Assembly: GCA_023422975.1 (NCBI GenBank)
Contig: JAFAGF010000252.1
Span: 1-8,703, forward strand
Direction: 5' to 3'
From: Pseudomonadota bacterium
GTDB lineage: Bacteria > Pseudomonadota > Gammaproteobacteria > Burkholderiales > Burkholderiaceae_C
Length of the DNA: 8,703 bases
Part shown: positions 1-5,729 of the stretch, in pieces
Position numbering within the stretch: the stretch's first letter is position 1
How the letters are laid out: every line of letters begins with the position of its first letter
Notes under the pieces: generated by a model
What the model saw: only the letters and a program-made list of their open reading frames with translations
Told to the model about the DNA's origin: nothing
Database searches by the model: none
Position numbers and translations under genes: made by a program

Positions 1-47
1 ATTTCGTTGACGGTGCGGCGACCGCGACCTCGGGAGCTTGCAGCCAT
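1..47 (-). CDS. tolR: TolR, N-terminal fragment (cut by window edge)
   Basis: Only the first 15 codons are in the window, reading MAASSRGRGRRTVNE on the minus strand; the rest lies beyond the left edge. An Arg/Gly-rich cytoplasmic N-terminus running into an NE-I segment is what precedes the single membrane helix in TolR/ExbD proteins. TolR is the inner-membrane partner of TolQ in the proton-motive-force-driven Tol-Pal complex that keeps the outer membrane attached and constricting at division. The start is supported by an AGGAG Shine-Dalgarno at 54-58, six bases upstream, and by its place 15 bp after the tolQ stop. The fragment alone could not separate TolR from ExbD; the tolQ and ybgC neighbours favour TolR. 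Confidence 0.85.
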   Translation of the reverse strand, partial: MAASSRGRGRRTVNE

Positions 48-62
48 GGGGTGCTCCTGCTC

Positions 63-773
63 TTAGTAGCCCGAAGCCGTGGCGCTGGTGGCTGGGCCAC
101 TCACATTGCGCTGCAAGATGTTGGTGAACTCTTCCATGAAGGTCTCTTGGCTGTTGGCAATGCGGTCAATGCTGTTGGCGTAGCGGTTGTAAGCGGTCAC
201 TGCAGGAATGGCCGCAAACAGGCCCATGGCTGTGGCGACCAGCGCTTCAGCAATACCTGGGGCTACGGTGGCCAGTGTGATTTGCTCCATGTTGGCAAAG
301 CCGGTGAAGGCGTGCATCACACCCCAGACGGTGCCGAACAGGCCTACGTAAGGCGACACCGAACCGACGGTGCCCAAGAAGGACAGGCCGGACTCGACTT
401 CGTCCATTTCACGCTGGAAACTGGCGCGCATGGCGCGGCGGGTGCCGTCCATCAAAGTGCCGCTGTCATTGATGCGGCGCTCGCGCAGTTTTTTGTATTC
501 ACGCATGCCGCTGGCAAAAATGCGTTCCATGGGGCCGCCATGCTTGGCGTTTTGGGTGGCGCTGTTGTAGAGGTCGTTGAGGCTTTGGCCCGACCAGAAA
601 TCTTGTTCAAACGATTCGTTGAACTGGCGCACTTGCTTGAGGGCTTGGGACTTGCGAAAAATAGTCGCCCAGCTTGCCACGGAGGCGACGACCAAAATCA
701 ACATGACCAATTGCACCACCCAGCTGGCCTGCAAAATAAGGCTGAGGATGGACATGTCTTGGCTTGCGTTCAT
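63..773 (-). CDS. tolQ: TolQ, Tol-Pal system proton channel subunit
   Basis: The 236-residue product has the TolQ/ExbB/MotA layout: one membrane helix at about residues 15-38, a long basic cytoplasmic segment (about 39-128), then two helices at about 131-156 and 171-195. The GTVGSVSPYVGLFGTVWGVM stretch at 134-153 and the PGIAEALVATAMGL stretch at 172-185 are the conserved pore-lining blocks. TolQ forms the inner-membrane proton channel with TolR and energises TolA to drive envelope constriction. The length is normal for the family. The ATG at 773-771 overlaps the TGA of the upstream thioesterase gene (ATGA), which indicates translational coupling and supports this start over the in-frame Met at residue 7. 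ExbB is the main alternative; the ybgC neighbour makes TolQ the better call. Confidence 0.95.
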   Translation of the reverse strand: MNASQDMSILSLILQASWVVQLVMLILVVASVASWATIFRKSQALKQVRQFNESFEQDFWSGQSLNDLYNSATQNAKHGGPMERIFASGMREYKKLRERRINDSGTLMDGTRRAMRASFQREMDEVESGLSFLGTVGSVSPYVGLFGTVWGVMHAFTGFANMEQITLATVAPGIAEALVATAMGLFAAIPAVTAYNRYANSIDRIANSQETFMEEFTNILQRNVSGPATSATASGY

Positions 774-1183
774 GAGAGTTTTTCCACGATGGAGTTCGGA
801 ATACGGGCAGGGCGCATGGTGGTGGAATCGACCCAGCCAATGCGAATACTGCCTTCACATAACAGTTGCGGTGCTTGATCGGATGACACAGGCTTCAAAA
901 AAGCTTGCTGCGCGATGGTGATGGAGGCGCGCCCCGCTGATTGCAGCACAGCGCTCACTTCGATCATGTCATCCAGACGCGCAGGTTTGAGGTAGTTGAT
1001 CTCGGCCTGAGTAACCACAAACATACCACCGACTTCGTCGCGCAGTTTTTGCTGCTCTACGCCCAAGTTGCGCAGCCATTCCGTGCGCGCACGCTCGAAG
1101 AACTTGAGGTAGTTGGCGTAGAAGACGATGCCGCCGGCGTCGGTATCTTCCCAGTACACCCGGATGGGAAAGGTGAAGGCCAT
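770..1183 (-). CDS. ybgC: YbgC-type acyl-CoA thioesterase, tol-pal-associated
   Basis: The 137-residue hotdog-fold protein begins MAFTFPIRVYWEDTDAGG. The DTDAGGIVFYANYLKFFERAR signature at residues 13-33 is typical of the YbgC/4-hydroxybenzoyl-CoA thioesterase family; the second Asp of DTD, Asp15, aligns with the catalytic Asp known in that family. The family hydrolyses acyl-CoA thioesters in the cytoplasm and is commonly the first gene of tol-pal operons. The reading frame stays open further upstream, but I chose Met at 1183 because the family motif starts a few residues later, an AGGG-type ribosome site lies just upstream, and the longer version would run into the aminotransferase gene. Its TGA overlaps the tolQ ATG. 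The natural substrate cannot be read from the sequence. Confidence 0.93.
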   Translation of the reverse strand: MAFTFPIRVYWEDTDAGGIVFYANYLKFFERARTEWLRNLGVEQQKLRDEVGGMFVVTQAEINYLKPARLDDMIEVSAVLQSAGRASITIAQQAFLKPVSSDQAPQLLCEGSIRIGWVDSTTMRPARIPNSIVEKLS

Positions 1184-1194
1184 CAAAGTTCCCT

Positions 1195-2379
1195 TTATTT
1201 GAAGAGCTTTTGCATGCGGCGTACCGCCTCTTGCAGCTGTTCCATGGAGTTGGCTGTGGAAAAGCGCACGTAGCGGGCGGTGTCTGCCGTGCCAAAGTCC
1301 CGCCCCGGAGTGATGGCCAGGTGGGCCTTGTCCATCAAGGCGTAGGCAAAGTCCCAGCTGTCTTTGACACCCAGCTTTTCGCACAGCGCCGTGCAGTCGG
1401 CCCAGGCGTAGAACGCGCCGTCGGGCATGACGTCAATGCCAAAGCCCAGGTCTTTCAATGCAGGCAGAAAATAGTCGCGGCGGGCCTTGAACTCTGCGCG
1501 GCGTGCTTCAAAAGTTGCAATGCTTTCGGGAGTAAAGCAAGCCAGCGCGGCGTGCTGCGAGATGGTGGAGGCGCAGATGAACAGGTTTTGCGCCATGCGC
1601 TCCACGACGGGCACCATGGCATCGGGCACCACCATCCAGCCCAGGCGCCAGCCCGTCATATTGAAGTACTTGCTGAAGCTGTTGATGGAGATGATGTCAT
1701 CACTGATGGCCAGCGCGCTGTGGCCAAAGGCTTCTTCGTAAGACAAGCCCAGGTAGATTTCATCAACGATGGTGATGCCGCCCTTGGCCTTGACCACGTC
1801 GTGGATGCGGCGCAGCTCGGCCGGCTCAATGGAGGTTCCGGTGGGGTTGGAGGGCGATGCCAGCAACACGCCACGGGTTTTGTCGCTCCAGTGTGCGGCC
1901 ACTTGCGCAGCGCTCAATTGGTAGCGCTCTGCAGCGCCGGTGGGAATTAGTGTGGCCACACCTTCCGCAGCGCTCACAAAGTGGCGGTTACAGGGGTAGC
2001 TGGGATCGGGCATGAGGATTTCATCGCCCGCTTCAATCAGCGCCAGACAGGCCAACTGCAGTGCAGCCGAGGCCCCGGCGGTGATGACGATGCGGCGCGC
2101 AGGCACATCCACGCCAAAACGTGTGCGGTACCACTGGCTGATGGCTTCGCGCAAAGGCTCCAGCCCCAGTGCATTGGTGTACTGGGTATTGCCTTCGGTA
2201 ATGCAGTGCTGGGCTGCAGCTTGTACTTGCTCGGGGGCCGTGTAGTCTGGCTCGCCAATGTTCAGAAAGATCATGGGCTCAGGGCCGTTGGCGACTTCTT
2301 TGGCCAGTTGCTGAGCGGCCTTGGCCACTTCCATGACGTAAAAGGGATCGATCTTTTGGGCGCGCGTAGAAAACTTCAT
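1195..2379 (-). CDS. PLP-dependent class I/II aminotransferase
   Basis: The 394-residue product is a fold-type I aminotransferase. Visible landmarks are NIGEPDY (residues 40-46), the cofactor-phosphate region ITAGASAALQ (99-108), SPSNPTG with Asn178, VDEIY with Asp206, SFSKYFNMTGWRLGW with the Schiff-base lysine at Lys237, and RYVRFS with the substrate-carboxylate Arg at 372. All key residues are present and the length is typical. It transfers amino groups between an amino acid and a 2-oxo acid in the cytoplasm; aspartate-like or alanine-like specificity is possible and I cannot decide which. The gene ends 11 bp before the thioesterase start, so it probably shares a transcript with ybgC-tolQ-tolR. 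It starts downstream of the terminator that follows nusB. No strong ribosome site is visible before its ATG. Confidence 0.93.
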   Translation of the reverse strand: MKFSTRAQKIDPFYVMEVAKAAQQLAKEVANGPEPMIFLNIGEPDYTAPEQVQAAAQHCITEGNTQYTNALGLEPLREAISQWYRTRFGVDVPARRIVITAGASAALQLACLALIEAGDEILMPDPSYPCNRHFVSAAEGVATLIPTGAAERYQLSAAQVAAHWSDKTRGVLLASPSNPTGTSIEPAELRRIHDVVKAKGGITIVDEIYLGLSYEEAFGHSALAISDDIISINSFSKYFNMTGWRLGWMVVPDAMVPVVERMAQNLFICASTISQHAALACFTPESIATFEARRAEFKARRDYFLPALKDLGFGIDVMPDGAFYAWADCTALCEKLGVKDSWDFAYALMDKAHLAITPGRDFGTADTARYVRFSTANSMEQLQEAVRRMQKLFK

Positions 2380-2388
2380 GGGCAGGCA

Positions 2389-2403
2389 AAGCGCAAAGCG
2401 CTG
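2389..2403. repeat. Small inverted repeat in the aminotransferase leader
   Basis: The sequence AGCGC-AAA-GCGCT at 2390-2402 forms a 5-bp inverted repeat with a 3-base centre, beginning about 11 bases upstream of the aminotransferase start codon. On the minus-strand transcript it could form a small hairpin close to the ribosome-binding region. It may be chance. Confidence 0.25.
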
Positions 2404-2431
2404 TCACGGTTCAATTCACACAAAGGCATAT

Positions 2432-2467
2432 AAAAAAGGCAGCGGCCTGCTGGGCGCGCTGCCTTTT
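2432..2467 (-). terminator. Intrinsic terminator after nusB
   Basis: The arms AAAAGGCAGCG (2434-2444) and CGCTGCCTTTT (2457-2467) pair perfectly over 11 bp, and GCC/GGC inside the 12-base loop can extend the stem past a bulged base. Read on the minus strand, the stem ends in a run of six T (2437-2432), beginning about 15 bases beyond the nusB stop. It should end the ribBA-ribH-nusB transcript and isolate the aminotransferase/tol genes, which then need their own promoter in the roughly 50 bp that remain. On the plus strand the stem is followed by only four T, so activity in that direction is less likely. Confidence 0.85.
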
Positions 2468-2481
2468 GCAAGGAGCCAATA

Positions 2482-3021
2482 TTAGGCGGTTTTGCCGGCC
2501 TTGTCGGCTTCTACTTCAGCAGCACGCAGCTCGGGAGCCAATGCATTCAAGATGCCATTGACGTATTTGTGACCGTCGGTGCCGCCAAACTCCTTGGCCA
2601 GCTCAATCACTTCGTTGAGCACCACGCGCCATGGCACATCCATGCAGTGCATCAACTCGTAAGCGCCGATCCACATGCAAGCGTGCTCAATGGGGGACAG
2701 CTCTTCGAGCTTGCGATCCAGCTTGGGGGCGATCAGCGCATTCAGGTCTTCTTCCAGCTTGATGCAGCCGTGCAGCAGCGCGTCATAGTGCAGCGCGTCG
2801 CACTTGTGAAAGCCTGCCAAATCGCGGGTGAACATATCGATGGAGGTCGCATCATTACGGCCCACGATGTGCTGGTACAAGCCTTGCAGCGCAAATTCGC
2901 GCGAGCGCGAGCGCGGGGCTTTAGAGGCGGCCTTGCGCACGCCGGTGCTGGTCAAGCCGGTGCGTTTTTGGCGGGGAGGGCGGCTTTTGCCTGCCGGTGC
3001 GGATGCGTATTCGTCGCTCAT
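2482..3021 (-). CDS. nusB: NusB transcription antitermination factor
   Basis: The 179-residue product carries the NusB core at about residues 37-167: [12 protein letters not shown] at 39-50, then [20 protein letters not shown] (101-120), the [12 protein letters not shown] block (135-146) and [12 protein letters not shown] at the end. NusB binds boxA RNA with NusE (S10) and promotes antitermination in rRNA operons. The first 36 residues are a basic, Pro/Ser/Lys-rich extension beyond the usual core of roughly 140 residues, probably disordered. The start ATG (3021-3019) overlaps the ribH TGA as ATGA, which argues for translational coupling and for keeping the extension as translated. Placement after ribH is a classic bacterial arrangement. 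Confidence 0.96.
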   Translation of the reverse strand: MSDEYASAPAGKSRPPRQKRTGLTSTGVRKAASKAPRSRSREFALQGLYQHIVGRNDATSIDMFTRDLAGFHKCDALHYDALLHGCIKLEEDLNALIAPKLDRKLEELSPIEHACMWIGAYELMHCMDVPWRVVLNEVIELAKEFGGTDGHKYVNGILNALAPELRAAEVEADKAGKTA

Positions 3022-3488
3022 GATGTTTTCAGTGTTTGGAGCAGTGTCGCCATCTCTACGGCCACACGCGCTGCGTCCAGACCTTTTTCGGTCTGACGGG
3101 CAATCGCTTGCTCGAGGTTTTCGGTGGTGATGATTGCGTTGGCAATCGGCAGCTTGTAGTCCAGGCTCAGGCGTGTGACGCCTGCGCCCGATTCATTGGC
3201 TACGAGCTCAAAGTGGTATGTCTCCCCACGAATGATGCAGCCCAGTGCGATCAGTGCATCGTAGCCGCCACGCTCTGCCATGGCTTGTAGGGCCACAGGC
3301 ACTTCGAGGGCGCCGGGTACCAAGACATGGTCGATGTCTGCGTCTTGTACGCCGGTGTCCAGCAGCGCTTGGTGGCAAGCTTGGGCCAATGCATTGGTAA
3401 TGCTTTCGTTCCAGCGGGCTTGCACAATGCCAATACGCAGTCCTTGGCCGTTCAGAGAGGTGGCGGTGCCTTTTTCAGCGTTCAGCAT
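3018..3488 (-). CDS. ribH: 6,7-dimethyl-8-ribityllumazine synthase (RibH)
   Basis: The 156-residue enzyme condenses 5-amino-6-ribitylaminouracil with 3,4-dihydroxy-2-butanone 4-phosphate to give lumazine, the penultimate riboflavin step. Family marks are ARWNESI (24-30; Trp26 at the aromatic substrate-stacking position), [10 protein letters not shown] (57-66) and [17 protein letters not shown] (83-99) with the catalytic-type His92. The length fits the icosahedral/decameric family. The frame is open for 35 further codons upstream, but these overlap the end of ribBA; Met at 3488 is chosen because an AAGGA ribosome site lies about nine bases before it and the family N-terminus fits. It begins 5 bp after the ribBA stop and overlaps nusB. 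Confidence 0.97.
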   Translation of the reverse strand: MLNAEKGTATSLNGQGLRIGIVQARWNESITNALAQACHQALLDTGVQDADIDHVLVPGALEVPVALQAMAERGGYDALIALGCIIRGETYHFELVANESGAGVTRLSLDYKLPIANAIITTENLEQAIARQTEKGLDAARVAVEMATLLQTLKTS

Positions 3489-3493
3489 CTTTG

Positions 3494-4615
3494 TTATTCC
3501 TTGGTGATATAGCCAGTGATTTCCAGGCCGTAGCCGGCCATGCTGGGCATGCGGCGGGGCTGGCCCAGTAGCTTCATTTTGTGGATACCGCATTCGCGCA
3601 GAATTTGCGCGCCAATGCCATAAGTGCGTAAGTCCATGCGGCCACGTTCGGGTGCTTGGGCAGAGCGGGCACTGCCTTCAAACTGGGCCAGCAACTGGTC
3701 TGCGCTTTCGCCGCAGTTGAGCAGTACGGCCACACCTTGGCCTTGTGCGTTCAGATATTGCAAGCTGGTGTCCAAGCCCCAGGAGTGCATGGCGCGGTTG
3801 ACTTCCAGTGCATCCAGCACCGACAGTGGCTCGTGCACGCGTACAGCCACTTCGTCTGTTTCGCTCCAGCTGCCCTTCACCAATGCCATGTGTACCGACT
3901 GGCTGGGTTTGTCCTGGAACAGGTGGGCCGTGAATTCACCCCAAGGGGTTTGCAGTGGGCGGCTGCCCACTTTTTGCAGCAGCGATTCGTTGCGGCTGCG
4001 GTATTGGATCAGGTCGGCAATGGTGCCAATCTTCAGGCCATGTTCTGCGGCAAACAGCTGCAAATCGGGCAGGCGGGCCATGGTGCCGTCGTCTTTCATG
4101 ATCTCGCAGATCACCGAAGACGGTGAGCAGCCTGCCATGCCCGCCAGATCGCAGCCTGCTTCGGTGTGGCCTGCGCGGATCAGCACGCCGCCATCCACCG
4201 CTTGCAGCGGGAAAATGTGGCCGGGTTGCACCAGATCGGTGGGCTTGGCATCGGGGGCCACGGCGGCTTGCACGGTGCGTGCGCGGTCTGCCGCGGAAAT
4301 GCCGGTAGTGACACCTTCAGCCGCTTCAATGGAGACGGTGAATGCCGTGCTATAGACGGTGCCGTTGCGCGCCGCCATGGGGGGGAGTTTCAGGAATTCG
4401 CAACGCTCACGGGTCAACGTCAGGCAAATCAGGCCACGGCCAAATTTGGCCATGAAGTTGATGGCTTCGGGCGTAACGTGGTCCGACGCCAGTACCAAGT
4501 CACCCTCGTTTTCACGGTCTTCTTCATCGACCAAGATGACCATGCGGCCAGAGCGCATGTCGGCAACGATGTCTTCCACCGGCGAAATCTGCACGGGTGT
4601 GAGTGGGGTGTTCAT
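3494..4615 (-). CDS. ribBA: DHBP synthase with degenerate GTP cyclohydrolase II-like domain (RibBA/RibBX type)
   Basis: The 373-residue protein has two halves. Residues 1-205 are 3,4-dihydroxy-2-butanone-4-phosphate synthase, which makes the four-carbon unit of riboflavin from ribulose 5-phosphate: the acidic loop [11 protein letters not shown] (30-40), the TGISAADRA stretch (104-112) and [14 protein letters not shown] (149-162) with His150 are all intact. Residues about 210-371 resemble GTP cyclohydrolase II in outline ([13 protein letters not shown] at 259-270 sits where the active enzyme has VRVHSECLTGD), but the CDCG block and the other zinc cysteine are absent. This half is therefore expected to lack GTP cyclohydrolase activity, as in the RibBX variant known from Proteobacteria. 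The frame is open 24 codons further upstream; Met at 4615 has an AAGGA ribosome site about ten bases upstream and gives the family N-terminus. RibH follows after 5 bp. Confidence 0.95.
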   Translation of the reverse strand: MNTPLTPVQISPVEDIVADMRSGRMVILVDEEDRENEGDLVLASDHVTPEAINFMAKFGRGLICLTLTRERCEFLKLPPMAARNGTVYSTAFTVSIEAAEGVTTGISAADRARTVQAAVAPDAKPTDLVQPGHIFPLQAVDGGVLIRAGHTEAGCDLAGMAGCSPSSVICEIMKDDGTMARLPDLQLFAAEHGLKIGTIADLIQYRSRNESLLQKVGSRPLQTPWGEFTAHLFQDKPSQSVHMALVKGSWSETDEVAVRVHEPLSVLDALEVNRAMHSWGLDTSLQYLNAQGQGVAVLLNCGESADQLLAQFEGSARSAQAPERGRMDLRTYGIGAQILRECGIHKMKLLGQPRRMPSMAGYGLEITGYITKE

Positions 4616-4670
4616 GGGGTGTCGTTCCTTGGATTTGCCTGTCGGGTTGCTGCCTGCACGGCCTTGGTGT

Positions 4671-4733
4671 GGGCACCCGCCCAGCATGCGTGGTGCATGC
4701 GTCCAAAGAACATGTGTGCAGACGGCATCCGTC
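4671..4733 (-). promoter_or_regulatory. ribBA leader with three short hairpins
   Basis: Between the ferredoxin stop and ribBA lie 214 bases holding three short inverted repeats in a row: GGGC/GCCC at 4671-4682, GCATGC/GCATGC at 4684-4689 and 4695-4700, and GACGG/CCGTC at 4721-4725 and 4729-4733. A TAAAAT element on the minus strand (4786-4781) could be a -10 box, which would make a leader of about 160 bases, but no good -35 sits upstream of it. The leader does not contain the conserved blocks of the FMN riboswitch. The region may be regulatory, but this is weak. Confidence 0.3.
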
Positions 4734-4829
4734 GCTATTGGCCATGCGCCGGATGGTGCTGGCTTCTATTGAAAGCACGCATTTTAGTGCCTTGTCGCGC
4801 TTGTGCAGGGATTGCCGTGCTGCGCTGGG

Positions 4830-5126
4830 TCAATTTTCAGGGTCTTGCAAGGTGACATCCCCGTTGGGGTAGGCCACGCAAGGCAATACACAGCCTTCGG
4901 CTTTTTCTTCGGCGGTCAAGCCTGGCCAGTCAATTTCATAGTGCACGCTGCCCGATTGGATGTGCCCCAAGCAAGTGCGGCATGTGCCGTTGCGGCAAGA
5001 GCTAGGCCATTGCAGGCCACCCATCTCGATGGAGTCGAGCAGTGTGTCCGTGGCCCAGGCGTCGCATTGCTGCTCGCTCGGTGCCAACTTGATGGTGAAA
5101 AGTTCAGGTGTCAAAGGCGTATTCAT
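4830..5126 (-). CDS. 2Fe-2S plant-type ferredoxin
   Basis: The 98-residue protein has the plant-type 2Fe-2S cluster motif C-x4-C-x2-C-x30-C at Cys44, Cys49, Cys52 and Cys83, in the context SSCRNGTCRTC and LPCVAYPNGDV. It is a small, soluble, single-domain electron carrier; its partner reductase or oxygenase is not visible here. Cys21 and Cys79 are additional cysteines. The start at 5126 gives a normal ferredoxin N-terminus, though the ribosome site (GGGAA) is weak. It lies 214 bp upstream of ribBA in the same direction; joint transcription is possible since I see no clear terminator between them. It shares the first seven residues MNTPLTP with RibBA, but with different codons, which looks like coincidence. 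Confidence 0.92.
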   Translation of the reverse strand: MNTPLTPELFTIKLAPSEQQCDAWATDTLLDSIEMGGLQWPSSCRNGTCRTCLGHIQSGSVHYEIDWPGLTAEEKAEGCVLPCVAYPNGDVTLQDPEN

Positions 5127-5280
5127 GGTTTTCCCGCGGACCGGCGTTCAATACGGAAGGGATTGTCGCCGGATAGGCGTTGTCTGACAGCAAGTAGGTG
5201 ATGTGCTGAAAAAATAGGCAGAGAACTTGTGGGCCTTGCAGATCAAGTACTTGTGCGGTCGCCAGGGTCTATTTGCTGGC

Positions 5281-5289
5281 TTATCCACA
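5281..5289 (+). promoter_or_regulatory. DnaA box 1 (perfect)
   Basis: TTATCCACA, an exact match to the strong DnaA box, on the left side of the AT-rich core. Confidence 0.7.
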
Positions 5290-5374
5290 TGGTTGTTCAG
5301 CCAATTTGGGGGCAACTGCGGGATTTGCAGCGTTGTTTGGGGGTGTGGTTTTGCGCTTGTTACGAATTACACAA

Positions 5375-5387
5375 TGTGATTAAAAAA
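5375..5387. repeat. 13-bp direct repeat, copy 1
   Basis: TGTGATTAAAAAA occurs here and again, identically, at 5510-5522, in the same orientation 135 bp apart. The TGTGATTAA part is two mismatches from a reverse DnaA box, so each copy could be a weak DnaA site next to an A-tract. Confidence 0.6.
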
Positions 5388-5397
5388 CACTCAATAC

Positions 5398-5415
5398 TAA
5401 TTAATTCCTTAATTA
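5398..5415. repeat. AT-only inverted repeat in the AT-rich core
   Basis: TAATTAA (5398-5404) and TTAATTA (5409-5415) form a perfect 7-bp inverted repeat around TTCC. It sits in the most AT-rich part of the intergenic region and would open easily, fitting a duplex-unwinding element or a binding site. Confidence 0.45.
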
Positions 5416-5423
5416 ACAAAGGT

Positions 5424-5453
5424 TTGAGGTTGTTGTTGGTGTGTTTTTATATG
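5424..5453 (+). promoter_or_regulatory. Possible rightward promoter
   Basis: TTGAGG (5424-5429) and TATATG (5448-5453) each match four of six bases of the sigma-70 consensus, separated by 18 bases. DnaA box 2 begins two bases after the -10-like element, so DnaA bound there would interfere with it. It would give a leader of roughly 270 bases for the dehydrogenase gene. The match is weak and in AT-rich DNA such pairs arise easily. Confidence 0.2.
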
Positions 5454-5454
5454 G

Positions 5455-5463
5455 TTATCCACA
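5455..5463 (+). promoter_or_regulatory. DnaA box 2 (perfect)
   Basis: TTATCCACA, a second exact match, on the right edge of the AT-rich core in the same orientation as box 1. Confidence 0.7.
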
Positions 5464-5509
5464 GTATTGTCAAAAGAATTTCGGGGTAAGTGCATCAGTG
5501 TTGAAAGCC

Positions 5510-5522
5510 TGTGATTAAAAAA
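5510..5522. repeat. 13-bp direct repeat, copy 2
   Basis: TGTGATTAAAAAA, identical to the copy at 5375-5387. Confidence 0.6.
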
Positions 5523-5587
5523 TGTGCAAATAGAAGCGGGTTTTGTAAAACAAGGACTTAGCGCAGTTGTTGGCTGTCATGCAAAGC

Positions 5588-5596
5588 TTGTCCACA
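5588..5596 (+). promoter_or_regulatory. DnaA box 3 (one mismatch)
   Basis: TTGTCCACA differs from the consensus only at position 3. It overlaps the left arm of a 7-bp inverted repeat, CCACATG (5592-5598) and CATGTGG (5606-5612). Confidence 0.5.
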
Positions 5597-5613
5597 TGCT
5601 TGTGCCATGTGGC

Positions 5614-5622
5614 CGTGGATAA
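5614..5622 (-). promoter_or_regulatory. DnaA box 4 (one mismatch)
   Basis: On the minus strand this reads TTATCCACG, matching the first eight of nine consensus bases. It faces box 3, 17 bp away. Confidence 0.5.
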
Positions 5623-5643
5623 GCGCAGGAAAGTAAGAGTCGC

Positions 5644-5659
5644 GTCGGCGAAAGCCGAC
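5644..5659 (+). repeat. GNRA-tetraloop hairpin upstream of the dehydrogenase gene
   Basis: GTCGGC-GAAA-GCCGAC is a perfect 6-bp stem closed by a GAAA tetraloop, about 70 bases before the dehydrogenase start. If transcribed it would be a very stable RNA hairpin. It has no T-run after it, so it is not a terminator. Confidence 0.5.
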
Positions 5660-5706
5660 AGCCCAGGCGGTGCGTACAGTGTCCTACCCATGACAGGCAA
5701 AACACA

Positions 5707-5715
5707 TGTGCATAA
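5707..5715 (-). promoter_or_regulatory. DnaA box 5 (TTATNCACA match)
   Basis: On the minus strand this reads TTATGCACA, which fits the relaxed DnaA consensus. It ends just before the ribosome-binding site of the dehydrogenase gene. Confidence 0.45.
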
Positions 5716-5729
5716 CAAAGGAGATAAAG

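Larger units (their letters stand above)
5127..5729. other. Divergent intergenic region with DnaA-box cluster and AT-rich core (candidate replication origin)
   Basis: This 603-bp stretch separates the leftward ferredoxin gene from the rightward dehydrogenase gene and has no convincing gene of its own. It contains two perfect DnaA boxes, a third that fits TTATNCACA, and two single-mismatch boxes, all within 5281-5715. Between the first two boxes lies a strongly AT-rich core: 13 G/C in the 60 bases 5361-5420, and 20 in the next 60. It also carries a 13-bp direct repeat, several inverted repeats and a near match to the IHF consensus at 5241-5253 (12 of 13 positions). AT-rich unwinding DNA beside DnaA boxes is the standard makeup of a bacterial origin, and all flanking genes point away from it. 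Against this, no origin-associated gene is visible. A DnaA-regulated promoter or DnaA-titration site would explain much of it too. Confidence 0.5.

Noticed and set aside
51..878. 275-codon plus-strand open frame over tolQ
   Set aside because: It lies antisense to tolQ, whose protein is clearly recognisable, and shows no motifs of its own.
770..1384. Longer 204-residue start for the YbgC thioesterase
   Set aside because: The additional 67 residues overlap the aminotransferase gene in another frame and resemble nothing; the family N-terminus fits the start at 1183.
4616..4829. FMN riboswitch upstream of ribBA
   Set aside because: I looked on the minus strand for the conserved ACCGGCGGT-type and GGTGAAATTCCGG-type blocks and found neither.
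4595..5126. Shared MNTPLTP N-terminus of RibBA and the ferredoxin, suggesting a duplication
   Set aside because: The codons differ at most third positions and similarity ends after seven residues, so chance is the simpler explanation.
5229..5489. 86-codon plus-strand open frame in the AT-rich intergenic region
   Set aside because: No ribosome site, no recognisable family, and it spans the AT-rich core and two DnaA boxes; its composition looks like translated non-coding DNA.
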